In this document: positions 1 through 5,498 of the stretch, piece by piece
Layout of the letters: each line of letters opens with the position of its first letter
How positions within the stretch are numbered: the first letter of the stretch is position 1
Assembly: GCA_902476645.1 (NCBI GenBank)
Contig: CABSEG010000108.1
Location: 1 to 5,566, forward strand
Origin: an uncultured Lachnospiraceae bacterium
Lineage (GTDB): Bacteria; Bacillota; Clostridia; Lachnospirales; Lachnospiraceae
Reading direction: 5' to 3'
DNA: 5,566 bases
Program-made: the position numbers and the translations under genes
Notes under the pieces: generated by a model
The model's input: only the letters and a program-made list of their open reading frames with translations
What the model was told of the DNA's origin: nothing
Database searches by the model: none

Positions 1-45
1 ATGGCAGATTTAGAGAAGGTAGGTGAAGCGTTATGTCAGAAGTAA
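1..45 (+). CDS. 3' end of a gene, probably transketolase N-terminal subunit (partial)
   Basis: Reading frame 1 is open from the window edge to a TAA at 43-45 and encodes a 14-residue tail, MADLEKVGEALCQK. The ATG at position 1 is simply where the window begins and need not be a start. The assignment rests on context: in split transketolases the thiamine-diphosphate-binding N-terminal subunit gene lies directly before the C-terminal subunit gene, and the next gene is that C-terminal subunit. The tail, an acidic/basic helix ending in CQK, is compatible with the end of such subunits, but it is too short to identify by itself. Its last 13 bases overlap the next gene, which points to translational coupling. 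Confidence 0.6.
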   Translation: MADLEKVGEALCQK

Positions 46-971
46 AGAAGATTGCAACCAGAGAAAGCTATGGAAACGGACTGGTGGAGCTTGGAGCAGA
101 GTATGAAAATCTGGTAGTGCTGGATGCAGACCTGGCAGCCGCCACCAAGACAGGAATTTTTAAGAAAGCATATCCCGAGCGCCATATTGACTGCGGAATC
201 GCCGAGTGCAATATGGCAGGTATCGCCGCCGGCCTGGCAGCTTCTGGGAAGATTCCGTTTATGAGTACATTTGCCATGTTTGCGGCAGGGCGTGCTTTTG
301 AACAGGTGAGAAACTCCATTGGATATCCCCATTTGAATGTGAAAATTGGCGCTACTCATGCGGGAATCTCCGTGGGAGAGGACGGCGCTTCCCATCAGTG
401 CAACGAAGATATCGCATTGATGCGTACCATCCCGGGTATGGTGGTGATCAATCCCTCGGACGACGTGGAGGCCAAAGCCGCCCTGCGCGCTGCTGTAGAA
501 CATGAGGGACCGGTGTATCTGCGCTTTGGGCGTTTGGCTGTTCCTGTGATCAATGACCGCCCGGATTATAAGTTTGAACTGGGTAAGGGCGTTGTATTAA
601 GAGAAGGAACGGATGTGACCATCATCGCCAGCGGACTTCCGGTATCTGCTTGTCTGGAAGCGGCAGAGAAGCTGGCGGCAGATGGAATTAATGCCAAGGT
701 CATCAACATCCATACTATTAAACCCCTGGACGAGGAACTGGTAGTTGCCGCGGCAAAGGAGACAGGGAAAGTTGTGACAGTGGAAGAGCATTCCGTTATT
801 GGAGGCCTCGGAAGCGCGGTGTGCGATTGTCTGAGTGAGAAGGCACCCACAAAGGTGATGAAGATCGGAATTCAGGATGTGTTTGGAGAGTCCGGACCTG
901 CAGTGGCATTGCTTGCCAAGTATGGTTTGGATGCTGAGAGTATCTATCAAAAAGTAAAAAACTTCGTATAG
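33..971 (+). CDS. Transketolase, C-terminal subunit
   Basis: This 312-residue protein is the C-terminal half of a split transketolase. With the N-terminal subunit it transfers two-carbon ketol units between sugar phosphates in the non-oxidative pentose phosphate pathway, using thiamine diphosphate in the cytoplasm. The pyrimidine-binding domain covers about residues 6-170. It contains the activating glutamate in GIAE (E58) and the conserved block from H109 to Q122 (HAGISVGEDGASHQ). The transketolase C domain covers about 188-305 and includes the typical EEHSVIGGLG at 251-260. The length is normal for this subunit type, about 310 residues, and there is no frameshift. The start at 33 lies inside the end of the preceding gene, with an AGGTGA ribosome site at 21-26 six bases upstream. 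Related families such as 1-deoxyxylulose-5-phosphate synthase share the fold, but those are single full-length chains. Confidence 0.95.
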   Translation: MSEVKKIATRESYGNGLVELGAEYENLVVLDADLAAATKTGIFKKAYPERHIDCGIAECNMAGIAAGLAASGKIPFMSTFAMFAAGRAFEQVRNSIGYPHLNVKIGATHAGISVGEDGASHQCNEDIALMRTIPGMVVINPSDDVEAKAALRAAVEHEGPVYLRFGRLAVPVINDRPDYKFELGKGVVLREGTDVTIIASGLPVSACLEAAEKLAADGINAKVINIHTIKPLDEELVVAAAKETGKVVTVEEHSVIGGLGSAVCDCLSEKAPTKVMKIGIQDVFGESGPAVALLAKYGLDAESIYQKVKNFV

Positions 972-980
972 AATCTGATA

Positions 981-1010
981 CAGGGCGGGGAAAATCCTCG
1001 CCCTGTTTTT
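981..1010 (+). terminator. Intrinsic terminator of the transketolase operon
   Basis: A 10-bp stem (981-990 CAGGGCGGGG pairing with 996-1005 CCTCGCCCTG, one G-U pair) closes a 5-base AAAAT loop and is followed directly by TTTTT at 1006-1010, with a second T-run at 1017-1021. It begins nine bases after the transketolase stop codon. It is a textbook terminator in the plus direction. Read from the minus strand the stem is equally stable but lacks a T-tract right after it, so it may stop transcription from the converging yyaC gene only weakly. Confidence 0.93.
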
Positions 1011-1019
1011 CTGGCCTTT

Positions 1020-1685
1020 TTACATGAGATAGTCAGAAATGAGATTTGCCGCATAGGCGGCGCTGCTGTCCTGCTCGCTTGCGGCTGTTTTGCAGGGGGC
1101 AGCATAAGTAAAACGGGAGTGGCGGTCATCCTCGGGCGCATAGGGGGTACAGGCATACTGAATTCCTCCCGCAATCTGTTCTGCAATCGAGATAATCCAG
1201 GAAAGTCTCGCAGTTTGCAGGGACAGGTGGGAGAATCGTCCTGAAACGCCTACAATCCCGGTGATGAATAAATCTCCCACTTCGGACAGAGCTTTGTTGA
1301 CGCCGGCCCCAGGACAGATACTTCCTTTTCCTACGGTAATGTACCCCTGATGTTCCCTGGTTCCAAGGGAAGCGTCTATGGCGATGATGGGATGTCCTTT
1401 ATGCATTTTGTGGATCTGTTCCATGGTTTCATCCAGATTCAGGGCGTGAACAGGCAGCTCCAGAGTTCCATAGACTGGCAGTTTCTTATAGTAGCGATTT
1501 TTCAACCAGGACCCGATCATGGGACCGAGACTGTCGCCTGTGACCCGGTCGCTGCCAATGCAGAGAAATACAGGTGAGAGAGCGAACCCTTCCAACATCT
1601 CAGACAGATGGCTTCCCAAAATCAGGGAAGCCTCTTTTTTGGAAGCATCAATATAGTGGATTTGTTTACACGTTCTTTTTGACAT
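1020..1685 (-). CDS. yyaC: YyaC/DUF1256 sporulation protein, putative germination-protease relative
   Basis: This 221-residue protein belongs to the YyaC (DUF1256) family, which occurs in endospore formers and is distantly related to the spore protease GPR that degrades small acid-soluble spore proteins. The hallmark block is FLCIGSDRVTGDSLGP at residues 40-55, followed by VYGTLELPVHALNL at 71-84, IIAIDASLG at 100-108 and a Gly/Pro-rich block with GAGVNK at 126-131. D51 (TGDSLGP) and D104 (AIDAS) correspond to the two aspartates described as catalytic in GPR. Whether YyaC is an active protease is not established. The final 40 or so residues form a small Ala/Ser/Cys-containing tail that looks less conserved. 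The ATG at 1685 follows an AAAGGA ribosome site with a seven-base gap. The gene stands alone, converges on the transketolase operon and diverges from the LysM gene. A SigE-like promoter lies 28 bases upstream. Confidence 0.9.
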   Translation of the reverse strand: MSKRTCKQIHYIDASKKEASLILGSHLSEMLEGFALSPVFLCIGSDRVTGDSLGPMIGSWLKNRYYKKLPVYGTLELPVHALNLDETMEQIHKMHKGHPIIAIDASLGTREHQGYITVGKGSICPGAGVNKALSEVGDLFITGIVGVSGRFSHLSLQTARLSWIISIAEQIAGGIQYACTPYAPEDDRHSRFTYAAPCKTAASEQDSSAAYAANLISDYLM

Positions 1686-1713
1686 GGCGGGATCCTTTCT
1701 GTGCGTTTTCTAA

Positions 1714-1742
1714 AGTGTATCCAGAGCCGGGGGAAAATATTC
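1714..1742 (-). promoter_or_regulatory. Candidate SigE-type sporulation promoter for yyaC
   Basis: On the minus strand GAATATT (1742-1736), a 14-base spacer and GATACACT (1721-1714) match the Bacillus SigE consensus (KMATATT, 14-15 bases, CATACANT) at every defined position but the first of the -10 element. The -10 element ends 28 bases before the yyaC start, leaving room for a short leader that contains the ribosome site. The match is visible in the sequence. Use by SigE in this organism is inference, since YyaC homologues have also been linked to forespore sigma factors. Confidence 0.6.
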
Positions 1743-1785
1743 AGGATATTGGCAATGGGAAACGCAGGAAAATGTCGGAAAGATT

Positions 1786-1815
1786 TTGGATTTTGGGTAC
1801 AGGATATGCTAAATT
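1786..1815 (+). promoter_or_regulatory. Weak candidate SigA promoter for the LysM gene
   Basis: TTGGAT (1786-1791), an 18-base spacer and TAAATT (1810-1815), with an extended TG at 1807-1808, sit about 50 bases before the LysM start codon. The -35 element matches only in its first three bases, so the call depends on the extended -10 and on the need for a promoter in this 180-base divergent gap. A promoter read by another sigma factor cannot be excluded. Confidence 0.35.
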
Positions 1816-1865
1816 CCGCAGAAGAGTTGTGTTAGTATGGTTCCTACAAAGGAGCGTGTATAAAT

Positions 1866-3140
1866 ATGATAGAAATGACTTATAAGGGGAACGCAAAAGA
1901 AAAAGACAATAGTGTACGCCAGATGATTCCCAAGAATATTCGTCAGATCGGAGAGGTAGGCAAAGAACGAAAGGTATACCTGGAGGATTATGCGGTTACC
2001 TATATGCAGCAGGTATCTATGGCCATACTGTTAGGGGAGATCCGGGAGAGCGACGGTATTCAGTACGTATTTGTAAACGGGGCAGTGAGGGTGGAAAGCT
2101 CTGCGCCGGAGGAGACAGATTGGGAACAACTTTACCGGGAGGTAAAGGAGCATTTCGGAGACCGGGAAATCATCGGCTATTACAGGAAAATGGACGAAGA
2201 GCCTGCGGAGATATCAGGGGAAGTAGAGGAACTATTCCGGACCAGATTTTCAGAAGAAGGAAATATTCTGGTATTAAGGGACATGCCGGAAGATGAAAAT
2301 GTTATTTTTCTGGTGGAAAACGGTTTGTTGAAAAAACAGCCTGGATATTACATTTATTATGAAAAAAACCAGGCTATGCAGGACTATATGGTGGATCATG
2401 GACAGGGACACTCGGTGGAGAACGAGGAGGAAGTTTCAGACAAAGCGATTAAAAATTTCAGAAAGATCATCGGGGAAAAGAAAGAAGAGAAGGGGCCTGA
2501 AAAACAAGAGACCACAAAGGCAACTCCGCCCAAGTTTCTCTATGCTGCCAGTACCTTTATGGTTTTGGTTATTGCCGTGATCGGAGTTACGATTATGAAT
2601 AATAACGACAAGATGAATCGAGTGGAATCCACGCTTTCCGATATGGCAAAGCAGACGGAAAGTTTGGGGGAAGAAGGAAGTATGGAGGCTAGCGCAAACA
2701 GCGCGACGGAGAAAGAAAACGTGAATGGGCAGGAGCAAACCAATACGGAGACCGAGCGTGAAAAGACGCTTCTAAAAGAGGAGACCGAGGAAGAACTTTC
2801 CACTCCGTCTGCGTCGGATACGGCACAGACAGAGACTGCCAGTACTGAGACGGAAACGGGAAACACCTCTCAGACGTCGAAGGAGACGGAAAAGCCTGTG
2901 GACGTCCAGAATACGGCGTCCACAGCGGAGACGGAAACCACACAGCAGACGGAAGCCGCACAGGCCAGCAGTATGTCGGGAGCTTACCAGTCCTCCTACA
3001 CAGTCAAGTACGGGGATACCCTTGCTAATATATGCAGGATGTATTACGGAAATGTGGATAAATTGGATGAAGTATGCAGATTGAATGGAATTACGGATCC
3101 CAATACCATAATCATGGGACAAAAAATCGTGCTTCCGTAG
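1866..3140 (+). CDS. Single-pass membrane protein with C-terminal LysM domain
   Basis: This 424-residue protein has four parts. Residues 1-175 form a soluble acidic domain with no signal peptide, expected in the cytoplasm. A charged linker to about 222 precedes one membrane segment at about 224-244 (FLYAASTFMVLVIAVIGVTI). Residues 250-377 are a low-complexity stalk rich in Thr, Glu, Ser and Gln with ETE/TETET runs. Residues 378-424 are a LysM domain (YTVKYGDTLANIC to GQKIVLP), which in this family binds N-acetylglucosamine in peptidoglycan. The layout implies a bitopic protein that reaches the wall. The N-terminal domain resembles an MPN/JAB fold lacking its metal ligands (inference). Two cysteines (C390, C404) lie in the LysM domain. 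The start at 1866 is supported by AAAGGAG at 1848-1854, 11 bases upstream. The next in-frame ATG at 1875 would be 20 bases away. No enzymatic role can be assigned. Confidence 0.88.
   Translation: MIEMTYKGNAKEKDNSVRQMIPKNIRQIGEVGKERKVYLEDYAVTYMQQVSMAILLGEIRESDGIQYVFVNGAVRVESSAPEETDWEQLYREVKEHFGDREIIGYYRKMDEEPAEISGEVEELFRTRFSEEGNILVLRDMPEDENVIFLVENGLLKKQPGYYIYYEKNQAMQDYMVDHGQGHSVENEEEVSDKAIKNFRKIIGEKKEEKGPEKQETTKATPPKFLYAASTFMVLVIAVIGVTIMNNNDKMNRVESTLSDMAKQTESLGEEGSMEASANSATEKENVNGQEQTNTETEREKTLLKEETEEELSTPSASDTAQTETASTETETGNTSQTSKETEKPVDVQNTASTAETETTQQTEAAQASSMSGAYQSSYTVKYGDTLANICRMYYGNVDKLDEVCRLNGITDPNTIIMGQKIVLP
2847..2937 (+). repeat. In-frame GAGACGGAAA repeats in the LysM stalk
   Basis: The 10-mer GAGACGGAAA occurs exactly at 2847-2856, 2883-2892 and 2928-2937, with near copies (CAGACGGAA) at 2652-2660 and around 2946. 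The spacings of 36 and 45 bases are multiples of three and of nine, so the copies stay in the same reading phase and encode ETE-type units. It is a degenerate coding repeat that fits an extended extracellular stalk. Confidence 0.7.
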
Positions 3141-3166
3141 ACATGCCACGTGGTCTGTGTTATACT
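3138..3166 (+). promoter_or_regulatory. Strong extended -10 promoter for the DUF5711-cvpA pair
   Basis: TAGACA (3138-3143, five of six matches to TTGACA), a 17-base spacer and TATACT (3161-3166, five of six matches to TATAAT) with an extended TG at 3158-3159 form a near-consensus vegetative promoter. The first three bases of the -35 element are the TAG stop codon of the LysM gene. Transcription would begin near 3173, about 70 bases before the next start codon. No terminator separates the LysM gene from this point, so read-through is also expected. Confidence 0.72.
3141..3158. promoter_or_regulatory. Imperfect palindrome in the promoter spacer, possible operator
   Basis: The 8-base perfect palindrome CCACGTGG (3146-3153) is flanked by ACA on the left and TGT on the right, giving an 18-base imperfect palindrome with seven of nine positions paired. 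It lies almost entirely between the -35 and -10 elements, where a bound dimeric repressor would block RNA polymerase. No T-tract follows, so it is not a terminator. The regulator is unknown. Confidence 0.4.
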
Positions 3167-3212
3167 ACAAAGTATGTCACTTGAGCGAAGAAATGATACA
3201 AGCCTTAGGTTT

Positions 3213-3228
3213 GCCGCGGAAGGGCGGC
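3213..3228 (+). other. Small GC-rich hairpin just before the DUF5711 ribosome site
   Basis: GCCGC (3213-3217) pairs with GCGGC (3224-3228) around a six-base loop, GGAAGG. It ends three bases before the GGAGG ribosome site at 3232-3236. In the leader RNA it could affect ribosome access or mRNA stability. There is no T-tract, so it is not a terminator. The short stem could also be chance. Confidence 0.35.
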
Positions 3229-3241
3229 GCTGGAGGATAAG

Positions 3242-4549
3242 ATGAAAAATAGAATGAGAGATTTCTTTAGAAGAAAAATACATAGGAATGGAAAGGAAGC
3301 GGAGAAAAAAAAGGATCAGCAGGAAAGCAGAGAGACGCCGGTAAGTCGGGAAGAACCTGAGAAGGAATACCCGGTAAAAAGGATATGGACTTTTGGGGAA
3401 GATGGGGAGAGCCTCTGGGAAAAGATCCGGCAGCACCGGAAGATGCTCAGAAACCGTTGGGCAATTTTGGGGAGCGTGCTGGTGCTGATCCTGTTATCCG
3501 GGGGACTGTACTTGAATTTTCATGTGGCTAAGTCCTACTCTGTGCTCCATTCAGAGAAGAGAAATGATATCAATGGAACGAGATATGAGCGCTTTGGAAA
3601 AAACCTGCTGAAGTACAGCTCGGACGGAGTTTCTTGCCTGACCGACAAGGGTGGAACCCTATGGAGCAGTACTTTCAGCATCCAAAGTCCGCTGCTGGAT
3701 ATCTGCCAGAACACAGCGGCAATCGGTGAGAAAGATGGAACCCAGGTTTTTATCTATAATCAGGATGGCCAAGTGGGACAGTTTCAGACCCTGCTTCCGA
3801 TTGAAAAAATCCGTGTGGCCAGGCAGGGAGTCGTAGCCGTGATCCTGGAAGACAGGGAAAGCACATGGATTAACTTTTATGATTCAGAAGGAGAATTGAT
3901 TGCGGAAAACCGTACCTCACTGGAAGAGTCCGGATATCCGCTGGATATTGCGCTCTCTCCTGATGGAAGGAAAATGATGGTGGCTTTTTTAAAAACCGCG
4001 GAAGGAAAGGTAGAAACAGACGTTGCCTTCTATAATTTCGATTCGATAGGCAAAGCCAATGTAAACAATTTGGTAAACACGGTGACCTATGAGAACGTGG
4101 CTGTGCCGGAGGTATTTTTTGTAAATGACAAAGTATCCGTGGCCTTTCGGGGAGATGGCTTTTCTGTTTATAAAGGCAGGGAAGTGCCGGAAGAGACTGC
4201 CAATGTGACCTTCGAAGAGGAGATTTTGAGCGTATGCTATGATGAGAAACACATTGGATTTGTTTTTCAGAGTGATAAGGAGGAGCATAAATATTTGCTC
4301 CGGGTCTACAATATGAACGGCAGAAGGACAGCCCAAAAATATTTTGATTTTGATTACAAAGAAATTCGGATAGATGAGGGAAAGATTCTGATGATACAGG
4401 AAGGAGCCATGGCAGTATTTACGTCAGGGGGACGCTTAAGGGCGCAGATTAAGTACGATAAGCCTATCGAAAACGTACTGGCTCTGGATGGGTTTGCAAA
4501 ATATATGATTTTGACCCGGGAAAGTACCGATAAGATAAGACTGAAGTAA
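3242..4549 (+). CDS. DUF5711-like single-pass membrane protein with predicted beta-propeller
   Basis: This 435-residue protein starts with a highly charged cytoplasmic tail (1-70, many Lys/Arg/Glu). One membrane segment follows at about 73-93 (WAILGSVLVLILLSGGLYLNF). The rest, about 340 residues, is expected outside the membrane. It is made of repeated beta-rich units with propeller-like features: DGVSCLTDKGGTLW at 128-141, a turn motif NQDGQ at 173-177, YDSEGELIAEN at 213-223 and ALSPDGRKMMVAF at 237-249, which resembles WD40/YVTN blades. This arrangement matches proteins annotated as DUF5711 in Clostridia, whose function is unknown. That family name is from memory and should be confirmed. 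The start is set by GGAGG at 3232-3236, five bases upstream. The gene is followed after 12 bases by cvpA, so the two are almost certainly co-transcribed. A surface sensor or scaffold role is only a guess. Confidence 0.85.
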   Translation: MKNRMRDFFRRKIHRNGKEAEKKKDQQESRETPVSREEPEKEYPVKRIWTFGEDGESLWEKIRQHRKMLRNRWAILGSVLVLILLSGGLYLNFHVAKSYSVLHSEKRNDINGTRYERFGKNLLKYSSDGVSCLTDKGGTLWSSTFSIQSPLLDICQNTAAIGEKDGTQVFIYNQDGQVGQFQTLLPIEKIRVARQGVVAVILEDRESTWINFYDSEGELIAENRTSLEESGYPLDIALSPDGRKMMVAFLKTAEGKVETDVAFYNFDSIGKANVNNLVNTVTYENVAVPEVFFVNDKVSVAFRGDGFSVYKGREVPEETANVTFEEEILSVCYDEKHIGFVFQSDKEEHKYLLRVYNMNGRRTAQKYFDFDYKEIRIDEGKILMIQEGAMAVFTSGGRLRAQIKYDKPIENVLALDGFAKYMILTRESTDKIRLK

Positions 4550-4561
4550 AAGGGGCTGAAT

Positions 4562-5263
4562 ATGAATATTTTTACGTGGATTGTGTTGCTGGTATTGCTT
4601 TTGTTTGCGCTTAGAGGATATCGGCGGGGATTTGTCAAGACCTTAGTTTCTATTGCTTTTTTCTTTCTGGCTGTGTTGCTGGTACAGTTTTTCACTCCTT
4701 ATATTAGTGAGTTTTTGAAAGAGCATACGCCAGTATATGATTATGTCAGCGAGCAATGCCGGGAAGCCTTTCTGACGGAGGAAGAAGAAAAGGAGGAAGC
4801 GTCCAGACTGGAGCAGACACAGATTATAGAAGACCTTCCGTTACCAGAGACTTTAAAAGAAGAGCTGCTGAAAAACAATAACAAAGCAGGGTACGAACGG
4901 TTGGCGGTAGGAAGCTTTTCTGAGTATATTGCAGGATACATGGCAGATTTGATACTCAATCTGATTACATATGTGGTAGCTCTGCTGGTGGTATTTGTCC
5001 TTTTGCGTATCGCCTCGATGGCCCTTGATATTTTGACTCATATTCCCGTCCTCCACGGCCTGAACCATGTGTTCGGCCTTGTGATTGGTCTGGCTCAGGG
5101 GGTAGTGGTGATCTGGATTGCGTTTTTGATCATTACTATTTGCAGCAGCACCCGACTTGGAGGGCAACTGCTTGGAATGATATATGAAAGTCCCATTTTG
5201 GAGGCGCTTTATGATGGAAATATCTTTTTAAGATGGCTGTTAAAGTTCATGGCAGTCTTTTAA
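4562..5263 (+). CDS. CvpA family membrane protein
   Basis: This 233-residue protein belongs to the CvpA (colicin V production) family of small multipass inner-membrane proteins. Its work on envelope integrity in other bacteria is known only in outline. Membrane segments are visible at about residues 2-18 and 27-45, then at 130-149 and 169-194. The RGYRRGFVK motif at 18-26 between the first two segments is typical of CvpA. The block HGLNHVFGLVIGLAQGVVV at 165-183 is the conserved late Gly-rich helix. Between helices 2 and 3 lies a longer acidic loop (residues 50-120, with TEEEEKEEA at 72-80), as in firmicute members, which tend to be larger than the roughly 160-residue enterobacterial protein. 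The ATG at 4562 has AGGGG six bases upstream and follows the DUF5711 stop by 12 bases. A terminator-like hairpin comes 16 bases after its stop. Confidence 0.9.
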   Translation: MNIFTWIVLLVLLLFALRGYRRGFVKTLVSIAFFFLAVLLVQFFTPYISEFLKEHTPVYDYVSEQCREAFLTEEEEKEEASRLEQTQIIEDLPLPETLKEELLKNNNKAGYERLAVGSFSEYIAGYMADLILNLITYVVALLVVFVLLRIASMALDILTHIPVLHGLNHVFGLVIGLAQGVVVIWIAFLIITICSSTRLGGQLLGMIYESPILEALYDGNIFLRWLLKFMAVF

Positions 5264-5279
5264 AAAGGAAAATAAGATG

Positions 5280-5333
5280 ACGATAAAAGGGTGTCTTTGG
5301 TTTCATATTGGAACGGAAGGTGCCCTTTTACGT
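5280..5333 (+). terminator. Long hairpin terminator after cvpA
   Basis: TAAAAGGG (5284-5291) pairs perfectly with CCCTTTTA (5323-5330). Inside it, 5292-5303 pairs with 5311-5322 with one G-G mismatch and several G-U pairs, around a loop at 5304-5310. Outside it, ACG at 5280-5282 pairs with CGT at 5331-5333 across one bulged A. The T-run lies within the 3' arm, which gives an A-tract/T-tract hairpin that can act in both directions. It separates the cvpA unit from the promoters that follow. Confidence 0.68.
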
Positions 5334-5382
5334 TGTCTGTATGCGGTCATCGTAGAAAAGTGAAAAAAATAGAAAAAAGGTA

Positions 5383-5411
5383 TTGACATTGGAAATCCAA
5401 AGTGATAATAT
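5383..5411 (+). promoter_or_regulatory. rrn-type promoter P1 with A-rich upstream element
   Basis: A perfect TTGACA (5383-5388) is followed by GATAAT (5404-5409, 15-base spacer) or TAATAT (5406-5411, 17-base spacer). The two overlap and cannot be separated by eye. Just upstream, 5362-5378 is almost entirely A (GAAAAAAATAGAAAAAA), which looks like an UP element that binds the alpha subunit of RNA polymerase. The spacer carries the inverted repeat TTGGA-AA-TCCAA (5389-5400). Confidence 0.78.
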
Positions 5412-5463
5412 ATGGAAGTCGCTTTGAGACAGACAAGAGAAATATTAGAAATACAAAAAATGG

Positions 5464-5492
5464 TTGACAAAGATCGCAAAATGTAGTAAACT
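5464..5492 (+). promoter_or_regulatory. rrn-type promoter P2
   Basis: A perfect TTGACA (5464-5469), a 17-base spacer and TAAACT (5487-5492) form a second promoter 81 bases after the first, in the same direction. An AT-rich stretch at 5440-5460 could serve as its UP element. Transcription would start near 5498-5500. Tandem promoters of this kind, with no start codon downstream, are typical of ribosomal RNA operons in Firmicutes. Confidence 0.78.
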
Positions 5493-5498
5493 AATATA

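Noticed and set aside
36..503. Minus-strand open frame of 155 codons inside the transketolase gene
   Set aside because: It is fully antisense to a gene with clear family motifs. Its His/Cys-rich translation is typical of the opposite frame of a coding region.
1773..1779. TGTCGGA, resembling a Spo0A box (TGTCGAA)
   Set aside because: One mismatch in a seven-base motif is expected by chance in a gap of this size, and no second box is nearby.
1574..1885. Plus-strand open frame of 103 codons spanning the start of yyaC and the divergent gap
   Set aside because: It runs antisense to yyaC and through two promoter candidates, has no domain-like content, lacks a convincing ribosome site, and overlaps the well-supported LysM start.
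2540..3149. Overlapping minus-strand frames, rich in Ser/Phe or Arg/Leu, opposite the LysM stalk
   Set aside because: They are by-products of the repetitive GAG/ACG codons on the plus strand, with no start context or recognisable domain.
3146..3153. CCACGTGG as part of a terminator for the LysM gene
   Set aside because: The palindrome has no usable loop and no T-tract after it. Its place between -35 and -10 elements fits an operator better.
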